64,000 nt of DNA from Mesorhizobium sp. STM 4661. Its GTDB lineage: Bacteria > Pseudomonadota > Alphaproteobacteria > Rhizobiales > Rhizobiaceae. The stretch covers positions 1 to 64,000 of the forward strand of contig NZ_CAAF010000066.1 of the NCBI RefSeq assembly GCF_000359125.1, written 5' to 3'. A model generated the notes under the pieces. It searched no databases. It had not been told where the DNA came from and worked only from the letters and a program-made list of their open reading frames with translations. Below are positions 52,110 to 61,023 of this stretch, in pieces (position 1 is the first letter of the stretch; each line of letters starts with the position of its first letter). The position numbers were made by a program, and so were the translations under genes.

Positions 52110-53624
52110 TCAATCCATCCGGATCGTCACGAACCTCAACTCACCGGTCTTCGACGCCAGCATCAGAAGCGCGTTCTTGCGGCCCTGCTCCTTCAGCGCA
52201 CCGATCCGGTCCATGACGTCCTTGGGCGTGGCAACCGATTCCTGGGCGATCTCGGTGATCACCTCGCCGGCCTGGATGCCGCGTTCGGCCGCGGCAGAAT
52301 CCTTGGCGACATCGGTGATGACGACGCCGGAGACATCGGCGGCGATGCCGAATTTCGTGCGCGTCTCGTCGTTGAGCTCGCCGACGGTCATGCCGAGCAC
52401 GGCAGCCGTTGAAACGGCGGGCGCCTTGTCGCCATCGTCCTGGTCGGTGTTGCCGTCTTCGCCGCTGGCAAGCTTTTCGCCGTCCTCGAGCCGGCCGAGC
52501 GTCACCTTCACGGTCTGCTCGACACCCTTGCGCACGATGACCACGTCGACGGCCTTGCCGACCGTGCTTTCGGCCACGACGCGCGGCAGATCGCGCATTT
52601 CACGAATGTCCTTGCCATCGAACTTGATGATGACGTCGCCCGCCAGGATGGTGCCATTGTCGACCGGCCCGCCCTTGATGACGCCGGCGACCAGCGCGCC
52701 CTTGGCGGTCGCCATGCCGAGGCTTTCGGCGATGTCGTCCGTCACCGGCTGGATGCGCACGCCGAGCCAGCCGCGCCGCGTCTCGCCGAACTGGCGGAGC
52801 TGGTCGACGACGCCCGAGGCGAGCTGCGCGGGAATGGAGAAGCCGATACCGATCGAACCGCCGGACGGCGAGATGATCGCCGTGTTGATGCCGATCACTT
52901 CGCCGACGCTGTTGAACAGCGGTCCGCCGGAATTGCCGCGATTGATCGCGGCGTCGGTCTGGATGAAATCGTCATAGGGACCGGAATTGATGTCGCGGTT
53001 GCGGGCCGAGACGATGCCGACCGTCACCGTACCGCCGAGGCCGAACGGGTTGCCGATCGCCATCACCCAGTCGCCGACCCGCATCTTGTTGGAATCGCCG
53101 AACTTTACCGCTGTCAACTTGTGTCCCTTCGGATCGACCTTCAGCACCGCAACGTCTGTCTTGATGTCGGTGCCGACCAGCGTCGCCTTGAGCGTCACGC
53201 CGTCTGAGAAATTCACCTCGATATCGTCGGCATCGGCGATGACGTGGTTGTTGGTCACCACGATGCCCTGCTCGGCATCGACCACGAAACCGGAGCCCAG
53301 CGACTGCACCTTCTGCGCACCGTTATCCTTGTCGCCGCCACGGTTCTTGAAGAAATCGTCGAAGAAATCCTGGAACGGCGACCCCTCGGGAAGCTGCGGC
53401 ATCGGCACCGCGCCCGGACCTTCCGTACCCTTCACCGTCTGCGAGGTCGAGATGTTGACCACGGCGCCCAGCAGGCCTTGCGCGAGATCGGCGACCGAAG
53501 GTGGCCCGTCCGCGGCCAGCGTCGGCGTCACGAAGGACGGGGCGGCAAGGGCGCCGATAAGAAGTGCGGCCGCACCAGCGGTGAACGTCCGCCTCGCCGC
53601 GCGCAAGAAGCTGTTGGATGTCAT
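52110..53624 (-). CDS. degP: Periplasmic serine protease DegP/HtrA (Do family)
   Basis: The 504-residue protein starts at ATG 53624 with a signal peptide (about residues 1-38) and works in the periplasm as chaperone and protease. The trypsin-like domain has His127 in VVTNNHVIA, Asp157 in KTDVAVLKV and Ser232 in NRGNSGGPLF. Two PDZ domains follow: the first around WLGVRIQPVTDDIAESLGM, the second around VSGVVITDVAKDSAAAERGI. The intervening acidic/Asp-rich linker (GEDGNTDQDDGDK) is typical of rhizobial DegP. It lies downstream of hflK-hflC and the DUF2065 gene, all reading the same way, as in other alphaproteobacteria. Confidence 0.95.
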   Translation of the reverse strand: MTSNSFLRAARRTFTAGAAALLIGALAAPSFVTPTLAADGPPSVADLAQGLLGAVVNISTSQTVKGTEGPGAVPMPQLPEGSPFQDFFDDFFKNRGGDKDNGAQKVQSLGSGFVVDAEQGIVVTNNHVIADADDIEVNFSDGVTLKATLVGTDIKTDVAVLKVDPKGHKLTAVKFGDSNKMRVGDWVMAIGNPFGLGGTVTVGIVSARNRDINSGPYDDFIQTDAAINRGNSGGPLFNSVGEVIGINTAIISPSGGSIGIGFSIPAQLASGVVDQLRQFGETRRGWLGVRIQPVTDDIAESLGMATAKGALVAGVIKGGPVDNGTILAGDVIIKFDGKDIREMRDLPRVVAESTVGKAVDVVIVRKGVEQTVKVTLGRLEDGEKLASGEDGNTDQDDGDKAPAVSTAAVLGMTVGELNDETRTKFGIAADVSGVVITDVAKDSAAAERGIQAGEVITEIAQESVATPKDVMDRIGALKEQGRKNALLMLASKTGELRFVTIRMD

Positions 53625-53798
53625 CGAGAGGTCTCCCGGTGTCTTTTGACAGAAAGGTGTTTCTGTCTGAAAGAAAAGCGCTTCGACAAAAACGCCGCGT
53701 CGCGCCATGTTGGCAAGAAATACGGCACGTTTGCGGCTATGACTATCGGCGGAAGATAAATCCTCCGTTATCCTGAAATCATAGGCCCGATCGCGTCA

Positions 53799-53984
53799 TC
53801 AGCCACGCACCAGCCAGACGATGCCGACGCCGATGACGATCGCCGCCAGCCCCGCGATCCGCAGCGCGTTCTCCGGCATGGACAGCACTTCACCGGCGAG
53901 TTTCTTGGCAAAGCCGGGAAAGCCGCCATAGACCAGGCCCTCGATGACGAGAACCAGGCCTATTGCGGCGAAGAAATCCTGCAC
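53799..53984 (-). CDS. DUF2065 small membrane protein
   Basis: The 61-residue protein has two hydrophobic spans (MQDFFAAIGLVLVIEGLVYG and LRIAGLAAIVIGVGIVWLVRG) joined by a Pro/Gly loop, the standard DUF2065 form. It starts six bases after the hflC stop in the same direction, a conserved position in proteobacteria, and probably works with the HflKC membrane complex. Its molecular role is unknown. Confidence 0.88.
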   Translation of the reverse strand: MQDFFAAIGLVLVIEGLVYGGFPGFAKKLAGEVLSMPENALRIAGLAAIVIGVGIVWLVRG

Positions 53985-53990
53985 CGGCCG

Positions 53991-54938
53991 TTACTGGCCG
54001 GTGCCTGGCTGCGCTGCCGGTGCGGCAGGTGCCGCTTGCGGCTTCGCCGGCGTGTCCTTGCCGCCGGGATCGCGGAAGAAGCGGAAGAACTCGGAGTTCG
54101 GCGACAGCACCATGGTCGTCCCGGTATTGTCCAGCGCCGTGCCATAGGCATTCATCGACCGATAGAAATCGAAGAAGGCCGGGTCGCGCTGATAGGCCTC
54201 GGCGAAGGTGGCGCTGCGCTGGGCTTCGCCCTCGCCGCGCAGGATTTCCGATTCCTTCTGCGCCTCGGCGACGATCTCCACCACCTCGCGGTCGGCGCGC
54301 GCCTTGATGCGCTGCGCCGCCTCGTTGCCGCGCGCCCGCAGCCGCTCTGCTTCGGCCAGACGTTCGGCCTTCATGCGGTCGAAGGTCTGCTGCGAGACTT
54401 CCGCCGTCAGGTCGGTCCGGCGGATACGCACATCCTCGATCTGCAGGCCAAGCGACGTGGCGTCGGGCCTGAGCTGATCGCGCACCTCGCGCATCATGAC
54501 GGCCCGCTCTTCCGAGAGCGCCGCTTCGAAGTCGCGCAAGCCGTAGACACGACGCAAGGCGGCGTCGAGACGCGTCCTCAGCCGTGCCTCGGCCAGTTCG
54601 ATCTGGCCGGATACCGCGGCGCGGAAGACACGCGGATCCGAGATGCGATAGGCGATGAAGGCGTCGACCTCGTAGAACTTGCCGCCCGAAACCTGGACGC
54701 GGATGTTGTCGAGGTCGAAGCGCAGCACCCTGTTCTCGATCAGCTGCACGCTATCGGCATCGAAGAAGGCGAACGGCGCCTTGAAATAGATGCCCGGCTG
54801 GTTCTTGACTTCGACGATCTCGCCGAACCTGAGCACCAGCGCCTGCTGGCGCGCATTGACCACGAAGACCGACGAATAGAGCAGGAACAGGATGACCGCG
54901 GCGATGACGGCGATGACGGGAAGACGGTTGGCCATCAC
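53991..54938 (-). CDS. hflC: HflC, protease modulator subunit
   Basis: The 315-residue SPFH/prohibitin-family protein has one N-terminal membrane span (about residues 8-25), an SPFH domain with ARQQALVLRFGEIVEVKNQPG, and a long coiled coil ending in an Ala/Pro-rich tail. With HflK it forms the inner-membrane cage that limits FtsH protease access to membrane substrates. It overlaps hflK by four bases and is followed by the DUF2065 gene. Confidence 0.95.
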   Translation of the reverse strand: MMANRLPVIAVIAAVILFLLYSSVFVVNARQQALVLRFGEIVEVKNQPGIYFKAPFAFFDADSVQLIENRVLRFDLDNIRVQVSGGKFYEVDAFIAYRISDPRVFRAAVSGQIELAEARLRTRLDAALRRVYGLRDFEAALSEERAVMMREVRDQLRPDATSLGLQIEDVRIRRTDLTAEVSQQTFDRMKAERLAEAERLRARGNEAAQRIKARADREVVEIVAEAQKESEILRGEGEAQRSATFAEAYQRDPAFFDFYRSMNAYGTALDNTGTTMVLSPNSEFFRFFRDPGGKDTPAKPQAAPAAPAAQPGTGQ

Positions 54939-56032
54939 TGGTTTCCTCCAAGGACCGGCGCCGGCGCCTTCTGCTGCAATGCCGGCAGCGGCAGATAGGG
55001 AACGACCCCTTGCCCGTTGCCTTGCTCGACGATGACCTTGTTCGAATCCTTCAGGACCTTCTCCATCGTTTCCAGATAAAGCCGCTTGCGCGTCACATCC
55101 GGCGCCTTGGCGTATTCGTCATAGACCGAGATGAAGCGCTGCGCCTCGCCTTCGGCCTCCTGCACGACCCGGTTCTTGTAGGCGGCCGCGTCTTCGCGGA
55201 CTTGTGCGGCCTCGCCGCGCGCCTGGCCGAGCTTCTGGTTGGAATACTGGTTGGCCTGCTCGACGAACTTGTCCTCATCCTGTTCGGCGCGCTGCACCTC
55301 ATCGAAGGCGTCGGCCACTTCGCGTGGCGGCGCGGCATCCTCGATCGAAATCGCATTGACGTTCAGGCCGGCCTTGTAGCCGTCGAGCGTCGTCTGGATG
55401 ATTTCGCGCACCGATGCCGCAATGCCCTGGCGATCGTCGCGGAAAATGTCCTGCGCCGGTCGCCGGCCAACCGCTTCGCGCATGGCGCTCTCGGCGACCT
55501 GCCGCAGCATGCCGTCGGGATCGGACACGTCGAACAGATAGGCCCTCGGATCGGAGACCTGATAGGCCACCGAGAACTGGACGTTGACGATGTTCTGGTC
55601 GCCCGAAAGCATCAGGCCTTCGCCGCTGGTGTTGCCGCCGCCGATGTCGACGAGCTGTTCGGCGATGGTTGCCGTCTCGACCGTTTCGATGGGCCACCAA
55701 TGGAAATGCAGGCCGGGCTGCGAGAGCTCCGCCTTCGGCTTGCCGAACCTCAGTTCAACCGCAACCTCGTCGGGCTGCACGGTATAGACCGCCTTGAATG
55801 CCCACAGCACGACAAGTGCTGCCGCGATCAGCCCGAACACGGCTGGGCTGGCGCCGCCACCGCCCGGCAAAGCACGCCGCAGCCTGTCCTGGCCGCGCCG
55901 GATGATGTCTTCGAGATCAGGAGGCGAGCCCTGTGGACCGCTCGGTCCCTTCGGTCCCTGCCCCCAGGGTCCCGGATTGTTGCCGCCGCCCCATGGGCCG
56001 CCGCCTCCGCCGCTCTTGTCGTTCCAGGGCAT
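54935..56032 (-). CDS. hflK: HflK, protease modulator subunit
   Basis: The 365-residue protein has a glycine/proline-rich cytoplasmic start (MPWNDKSGGGGGPWGGG), a membrane span near residues 62-82 and the SPFH domain with VQPDEVAVELRFGKPKAELSQPGLHFHWWP. The N-terminal Gly-rich region is typical of HflK. It is cotranscribed with hflC and acts with it on FtsH. The ATG at 56032 is well supported by the conserved MPWNDKSGG beginning. Confidence 0.95.
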   Translation of the reverse strand: MPWNDKSGGGGGPWGGGNNPGPWGQGPKGPSGPQGSPPDLEDIIRRGQDRLRRALPGGGGASPAVFGLIAAALVVLWAFKAVYTVQPDEVAVELRFGKPKAELSQPGLHFHWWPIETVETATIAEQLVDIGGGNTSGEGLMLSGDQNIVNVQFSVAYQVSDPRAYLFDVSDPDGMLRQVAESAMREAVGRRPAQDIFRDDRQGIAASVREIIQTTLDGYKAGLNVNAISIEDAAPPREVADAFDEVQRAEQDEDKFVEQANQYSNQKLGQARGEAAQVREDAAAYKNRVVQEAEGEAQRFISVYDEYAKAPDVTRKRLYLETMEKVLKDSNKVIVEQGNGQGVVPYLPLPALQQKAPAPVLGGNQ

Positions 56033-56182
56033 GAATGTCCTTTCGCTTGGAATTTCCTCAAGCGCCGGTTCAACGGCGCAAAATCCAATGTTGTTCTTCT
56101 ATAGGGATGCGACGGCGCGCTTTCAACGCGATCGGTCGCCGACATCATCCGTTTTGAACCGGTCGCAACCCTTTATTGTCTC

Positions 56183-56701
56183 TCAATGCACGTCGCGGCG
56201 TCGCTCGTAAACAGAATAGCGCGTGGCGTGACTATCCTTTTCACCAGCCGGAACGTCTTGCGAGCGGACAACGTGCCACAAATCCGGGTCGATCGGCGGG
56301 AAATGCGCGTCACCGTCGACCGCGGCCAGGATATGGGTGACATGCAAGCGGTCGGCCAGCGGCAGCGCCTGGGCATAGATCTCGCCGCCGCCGATGACGC
56401 AGATTTCGTCGGCGCCGGCCATGCAGCGTCCGCGCACCGTCGCCAGCCTGATCGCCTCATCGAGCGAATGCGCGATTTCGACGCCCTCAGTGCGCCATGC
56501 CGTGTCGCGGGTCACCACGATATTCAACCTGCCCGGCAGCGGCCGGCCGATGCCTTCATAGGTCTTGCGGCCCATGATGACGGGCTTGCCCATCGTGTCG
56601 GCCTTGAACCGCTTGAGATCGGTGGAAAGCCGCCACGGCAAGCCGCCATCGCGCCCGATCACACCGTTTTCGGCGATGGCGACATAGATGGCGACGTCCA
56701 T
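56183..56701 (-). CDS. folA: Dihydrofolate reductase
   Basis: The 172-residue enzyme reduces dihydrofolate with NADPH. It has the start IYVAIAENGVIGRDGGLPWRLSTDLKRFK with the active-site region, GKPVIMGRKTYEGIGRPLPG for the cofactor, and VIGGGEIYAQAL before the final strands. The ATG shares a base with the upstream DUF4424 stop (TGATG). thyA, which regenerates dihydrofolate, lies about 6 kb further on, separated by the cobF-mod segment; the two are usually closer in relatives, which hints at an insertion between them. Confidence 0.95.
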   Translation of the reverse strand: MDVAIYVAIAENGVIGRDGGLPWRLSTDLKRFKADTMGKPVIMGRKTYEGIGRPLPGRLNIVVTRDTAWRTEGVEIAHSLDEAIRLATVRGRCMAGADEICVIGGGEIYAQALPLADRLHVTHILAAVDGDAHFPPIDPDLWHVVRSQDVPAGEKDSHATRYSVYERRRDVH

Positions 56702-57720
56702 CAGCCGCCGTTCCCGCCATCGCTGCCACCGGTCGGCTCCAGCAGCAAAATGTCAATGTCGCGCTCGGGATAGAAATCCTGCGCAGTCATCTCGAACGTC
56801 GTCGGCCCGACCTTCCTGACATTGTCGCCGCAGAACGAGACCAGGTTCTTCGGATCGCCCTTGTCGATGGTCAGCTTGAATTTGCCGATGGTGCCCGCCG
56901 CCCAGTTGCCGCCGGTGGTCAGGATATAGGCGATGCGGTTCTCGAAATATTTCGGGGTGCCGTCGGGATCGTCCTTGGCCGCCCTGCGGATCGCGTTCTC
57001 GAACGCATCGTCCATGCAATAGCGAGTCTTATAGGCGCCATATTGGCCCTGGAATTTGCCATCATAAAAGAAACTGACCGAGGACGTGCCGCCGACGCTC
57101 GGCTTGTAACGGTGGGCGACATGGACCGCCTTGTTGGCGGGAAAGGTGGAGCGCCACCAATAGGTCGAGCGCAATTGCCAGAACGGCGCATGGACGGTCT
57201 TCATGCCCGAACCGTCGTCGGCGGTGTCCTCGATGATGATGCCGCGGTTGATCCAGTCGTCGGCGACCGCCGGCGGCAGCTTCGCCAGCGCCGCCTTGGC
57301 CGCGTCGCCGAACGGATAGAACGGCACGTTTTGCGCCTTGAGATCGGCGCTGATGTCGATGCCGAGCGCGAACACCTTCTGCTCGAGCTGCGGCTTTGCC
57401 GCCACGCCGTCGATCGTCACCTCGAAGCCGAGGAAATTGTCGCTCTGGTCCTCGGGGATCGCCGGCATCTCGTTCGGGTCGCCCTCGATGTCGGGCATCG
57501 GAAAGGCGACGATCGCATCGACATCCTTGTCCGTATTGTTGCGGAAGACGTAGTCGACCGTCACCTTGTCCGCCGAGATGAAGAGATCCTCGCTTTCCAT
57601 CGCCACCGCGTCGCTGCGCGACAGGATCAGCCCGCCCGTGCCCAGTTCGGCAACCGAATCATTGGCGAGCGCGGGCGCGGCGCAAAGCGCCAGCGCCGCG
57701 GTCACAACATATCGAAACAT
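56701..57720 (-). CDS. DUF4424 secreted protein
   Basis: The start at ATG 57720 gives MFRYVVTAALALCAAPALAN, a signal peptide followed by DSVAELGTGGLILSRSDAVA and MESEDLFISADKVTVDYVFR, the DUF4424 beginning. The 339-residue protein is otherwise beta-rich and ends in a Gly-rich tail; no catalytic motif is visible. It is probably periplasmic and of unknown function. The longer open frame upstream crosses a repeat element and is not used. Its stop touches the folA start. Confidence 0.85.
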   Translation of the reverse strand: MFRYVVTAALALCAAPALANDSVAELGTGGLILSRSDAVAMESEDLFISADKVTVDYVFRNNTDKDVDAIVAFPMPDIEGDPNEMPAIPEDQSDNFLGFEVTIDGVAAKPQLEQKVFALGIDISADLKAQNVPFYPFGDAAKAALAKLPPAVADDWINRGIIIEDTADDGSGMKTVHAPFWQLRSTYWWRSTFPANKAVHVAHRYKPSVGGTSSVSFFYDGKFQGQYGAYKTRYCMDDAFENAIRRAAKDDPDGTPKYFENRIAYILTTGGNWAAGTIGKFKLTIDKGDPKNLVSFCGDNVRKVGPTTFEMTAQDFYPERDIDILLLEPTGGSDGGNGG

Positions 57721-57767
57721 CGAGGCTCCCCTTGCTGCGAGAACGTCGCCGACCCTATCGCATCGGC

Positions 57768-57861
57768 CCGAAAATCGGAATCGATTTTCGGAAAGCACGA
57801 TGCGTGGATTAAAAGTGCTAGAGCGTACTTTGTGCGTCCAAGTGGACGCACGTCGCTCTAG
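57768..57861. repeat. Double-palindrome repeat, copy B
   Basis: CCGAAAATCG-GAAT-CGATTTTCGG (57768-57791) is followed by a second palindrome from CTAGAGCG (57818) to CGCTCTAG (57861) with a nested GTGCGTCC/GGACGCAC pair. It has the same plan as 35175-35269, with compensating changes in the second stem. It fills the gap between the divergent DUF4424 and cobF genes. Confidence 0.8.
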
Positions 57862-57964
57862 CCGTTCGATGTGGCGTTTCAAAGCCTTCCGCGCGTCATG
57901 GACGCTTGCGCACATGCCCATGGTTATCTGGACACAAACGCTCCGATCGGGCAGGAGTTCGCCC

Positions 57965-58744
57965 ATGCGCAAGCTTCTCGTCATCGGCATCGGCGCCGGC
58001 AATCCCGACCATATGACCGTGCAGGCCATCGACGGCTTGAACCGGGCAGACGTGCTGTTCATTCCCGACAAGGGCGCGGCGAAGAACGATCTCGCCGAAT
58101 TGCGCCGCCAGATTTGCGACCGCTTCGTCACCAAACCGAACTCGCGCCGCGTCGAATTCGAGGTGCCGGTGCGCGCCGAGCCGGCGCCCTCCTACCGCTC
58201 GACCGTCGATGACTGGCATGAGGCGATCGCCGCGATCTATGAAGGCCTGATCCGCGACGAACTTGCGCAAGACGGCTGTGGCGCCCTCCTGATCTGGGGC
58301 GATCCCTCGCTCTACGACAGCGCGCTGCGCATCCTGGAGCGTGTGCGCCTCAGGGGCAATGTCGAGTTCGAGCTGGAGGTCATTCCAGGCATCACCGCCG
58401 TCCAGGCCCTCGCCGCCAGCCACAAAATAGCGCTGAACCGCATCGGTGACGCTATCCTGATCACCACCGGTCGCCGGCTCACCGAGGAGGGTTTGCCCGA
58501 CAATGCCGGCAGCACCGTCGTCATGCTCGACGGCAAATGCGCGTTCAACACGCTGGAGGACAAGGATGCCGTCATCCACTGGGGCGCCTATCTCGGCACG
58601 CCCGACGAGATCCTCATCTCCGGCCGCCTCGGCGATGTCGGCGACGAGATCGAGCGCGTTCGCGAAGAAGCCCGCCAAAGAAAGGGCTGGATCATGGACA
58701 CCTATCTGCTGCGCAAGCCTGGCGAGCCTGAGGACGAACGCTAA
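57965..58744 (+). CDS. cobF: Precorrin-6A synthase (deacetylating) CobF
   Basis: CobF methylates C1 of precorrin-5 and releases acetate to give precorrin-6A, a step specific to the aerobic pathway. I use ATG 57965 (MRKLLVIGIGAGNPDHMTVQ) as the start, giving 259 residues; the longer frame crosses the repeat element. Family features are GIGAGNPDHMT, ADVLFIPDKG, WGDPSLYDSAL, PGITAVQALAASH and YLGTPDEILISGRLGDV. It is away from the main cob operon and faces modE, with only four bases between their stops. It confirms the aerobic cobalamin pathway for this organism. Confidence 0.95.
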   Translation: MRKLLVIGIGAGNPDHMTVQAIDGLNRADVLFIPDKGAAKNDLAELRRQICDRFVTKPNSRRVEFEVPVRAEPAPSYRSTVDDWHEAIAAIYEGLIRDELAQDGCGALLIWGDPSLYDSALRILERVRLRGNVEFELEVIPGITAVQALAASHKIALNRIGDAILITTGRRLTEEGLPDNAGSTVVMLDGKCAFNTLEDKDAVIHWGAYLGTPDEILISGRLGDVGDEIERVREEARQRKGWIMDTYLLRKPGEPEDER

Positions 58745-58748
58745 ACTC

Positions 58749-59090
58749 CTAGCCTGCGTCGATCTCCGCCTGCAGTGCCTCCATATGCGCCGCTGCCGCG
58801 GAAGTGGCCGCCCGCTCGATGGCGCGAAAGCGGCTGACCACCGCAAGTCCTACCGGGGTCAGTTGGGCGCCGCCGCCTTTCCTGCCGCCCGTCTGCGCCG
58901 CGACCAGCGGCTTGCCGAACACCCGGTTCATGTCCTCGACCAGGTCCCAGGCATGCTTGTAGGACATTTCCATGCCGCGCGCCGCGGCCGAGATCGAGCC
59001 GAAGGCCGCGATCTGCTCCAGAAGCTCGATCTTGCCCGGCCCGATGCGCCCGTCTGGATCGAGATTTATCCGCAAGCTCAGCGACGGCAT
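58749..59090 (-). CDS. modE: ModE-like molybdate-responsive regulator (DNA-binding domain only)
   Basis: The 113-residue protein is a winged-helix of the ModE N-terminal type: PGKIELLEQIAAFGSISAAA then RGMEMSYKHAWDLVEDMNRV, and GGRKGGGAQLTPVGLAVVSR. It lacks the C-terminal molybdate-binding (TOBE) domains of full ModE, as is common in alphaproteobacteria, so it must sense molybdate with help (perhaps the separate Mop protein) or regulate differently. A Mo-box-like palindrome lies 65 bases upstream. It is downstream of modC in the same direction. Confidence 0.85.
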   Translation of the reverse strand: MPSLSLRINLDPDGRIGPGKIELLEQIAAFGSISAAARGMEMSYKHAWDLVEDMNRVFGKPLVAAQTGGRKGGGAQLTPVGLAVVSRFRAIERAATSAAAAHMEALQAEIDAG

Positions 59091-59154
59091 TTTTCCTCCT
59101 CCGCGATCATGCCCAGACTCACGCCCGCATCCAGACTAATGTCTCTTCGACCAT

Positions 59155-59182
59155 ATCGCTATTCCAAAGAAACATAGCGAAA
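59155..59182. promoter_or_regulatory. Mo-box-like palindrome upstream of modE
   Basis: ATCGCTAT and ATAGCGA face each other across 11 bases, giving a 7-bp perfect inverted pair that resembles Mo-boxes of alphaproteobacteria. It lies between the modC stop and the modE start and could let ModE control its own gene. Confidence 0.55.
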
Positions 59183-59193
59183 TCATGAACCGA

Positions 59194-60306
59194 TCACCCG
59201 TCCGCCTCTACCGGCAGGCCGGCGCCGGTATTCGCCCGGTCGAAACTGACCGTCTTGACCACCGCGAACACCTTTCGGCCGAGCCGTAGCTTCAGTGCCT
59301 GCCGCGACTGCTCGGTGATCCGGGCAAGGATGGTTGCGCCATTGCAGTCGATGCCGACCTCGACCGCAGGTCCCTCGCCCGGCTCAATCGCGACGATTGT
59401 GCCCGGCAGAATGTTGAGCGCGCTGAGGCCCGTCGGCAGCTCGGTGGCGATCATGACGTCGCGGGCGCGGATACGGATGCGGACCGGCGCTCCGGCCGGG
59501 ATCGCCAGAAGCGGCACACGGATCTCGCCCGCCGCCGAGCCGAGCACGGTCATGCCGAAGGCTTCGTCATGACGCAGTACCGCCGTATCCAGCACGGCGC
59601 CGCCCTCGCCGCGCTCTTCCGCCGGCAACAGATCGAGCCGCTGCATGATCGCCCCGGTCGGGCCGCTAGCGGCGACCTTGCCCTGCGCCAGCACCACCAC
59701 GTCGCTCGCCAGCCGCGCCACCTCCGAGACCGAATGACTGACATAGACGATCGGAATTTTCGTCTCGTCGCGCAGCCGCTCGATATAAGGCAGGATCTCG
59801 GCCTTGCGGGCGTCGTCGAGGGAGGCCAGCGGCTCGTCCATCAGCAACAGTTTCGGGCTGGCAAGCAACGCCCGGCCGATCGCCACGCGCTGCTTTTCAC
59901 CGCCGGAAAGCTTTGCCGGCCGCCGCTCGAGCAGCGGACCGATGCCGAGCAGATCGACCACCGCATTGAAATCCGCGTAGCGTTCCGCCGTGGGCGTGAA
60001 CCAGCGACCGTAGCGCAGATTGCTCGCAACGCTCATATGCGGAAACAGCCGCGCATCCTGGAACACCATGCCGATCCGCCGTCTGTGCTTCGGCACGAAA
60101 ATACTGGCTGCGGTATCGACCAGCACGCGGCCGTCGATCGCGATACGCCCCTTGTCGGGGCGGATCAGTCCGGCAATCATGTTGATCAGCGTCGTCTTGC
60201 CAGAACCCGAGGGTCCGAACAGCGCGGTCAATCGCCCAGCGCTTTCGAAGCAGGCATCGATCCCGAAATCGCCAAGCCGATGGCCGATGTCGACAACAAC
60301 GCTCAT
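59194..60306 (-). CDS. modC: Molybdate ABC transporter ATP-binding protein ModC
   Basis: The 370-residue ATPase powers molybdate import. Walker A is GPSGSGKTT at 31-39, the signature is LSGGEKQRVAIGRAL, Walker B is LLLMDEPLASLDD. The C-terminal part is a TOBE/Mop domain (about 290-355: ATELPTGLSALNILPGTIVA) that binds oxyanion and inhibits transport when molybdate is plentiful. It overlaps modB by four bases. Confidence 0.95.
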   Translation of the reverse strand: MSVVVDIGHRLGDFGIDACFESAGRLTALFGPSGSGKTTLINMIAGLIRPDKGRIAIDGRVLVDTAASIFVPKHRRRIGMVFQDARLFPHMSVASNLRYGRWFTPTAERYADFNAVVDLLGIGPLLERRPAKLSGGEKQRVAIGRALLASPKLLLMDEPLASLDDARKAEILPYIERLRDETKIPIVYVSHSVSEVARLASDVVVLAQGKVAASGPTGAIMQRLDLLPAEERGEGGAVLDTAVLRHDEAFGMTVLGSAAGEIRVPLLAIPAGAPVRIRIRARDVMIATELPTGLSALNILPGTIVAIEPGEGPAVEVGIDCNGATILARITEQSRQALKLRLGRKVFAVVKTVSFDRANTGAGLPVEADG

Positions 60307-61007
60307 TCGATGTCCATCCGCCGGCCGACGCGTCGCGCCAGCACTTCCGAGGCTACAAGTGCCGCCATCGAAATGACGATCGAGATCAGCGTCAGCCGGA
60401 GCGCGCCTTCATCCCCGCCCGGAACCTGCGTGAAGGTGTAGATCGCCGACGGCAGCGTCTGCGTCTCATTCGGAATGTTGGAAACGAAGGTGATGGTCGC
60501 GCCGAACTCGCCCATCGCCTTGGCAAAAGCCAGGATCGCGCCGGCGATCAGCCCGGGCAGGATCAGCGGCAGCGTGATCGTGGCGAATACCCACAGCGGA
60601 TTGGCGCCGAGCGTTCCGGCCGCCGCCTCCATCTTGCGGTCGACCGCCTCGATCGACAGCCGGATCGCCCGCACCATCAGGGGAAAGCCCATGATGCCGC
60701 AGGCCAATGCGGCGCCCGTCCAGCGAAACGAGAAGACAATGCCGAAATGCTCGGCGAGGAAGGCGCCGGCCGGCCCGCGCCTGCCGAACGTCAGAAGCAG
60801 CAGATAGCCGGTCACCACCGGCGGCAGGATCAGCGGCAGATGCACCAGCCCGTTGAGCAGCGTCTTGCCCCAGAATTGTCCGCGGGCAAGCAGCAGCGCG
60901 ATCAATATGCCCGGCGGCAGGCTGGCGAGCATCGCCACGGTCGCCACCTTGATGGACAGCCGGACCGCATTCCATTCGTCGGGAGTGAGGTCCAGCAGCC
61001 AGTTCAT
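60303..61007 (-). CDS. modB: Molybdate ABC transporter permease ModB
   Basis: The 234-residue inner-membrane permease has about five spans and the EAA-type loop AAGTLGANPLWVFATITLPLI that docks with the ATPase. ModB family blocks such as PLILPPVVTGYLLL and GEFGATITFVSNIPNETQTL are present. It lies between modA (16 bases upstream) and modC (overlapping). Confidence 0.96.
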   Translation of the reverse strand: MNWLLDLTPDEWNAVRLSIKVATVAMLASLPPGILIALLLARGQFWGKTLLNGLVHLPLILPPVVTGYLLLLTFGRRGPAGAFLAEHFGIVFSFRWTGAALACGIMGFPLMVRAIRLSIEAVDRKMEAAAGTLGANPLWVFATITLPLILPGLIAGAILAFAKAMGEFGATITFVSNIPNETQTLPSAIYTFTQVPGGDEGALRLTLISIVISMAALVASEVLARRVGRRMDIE

Positions 61008-61023
61008 GCTTCGGTTTCGTGCC

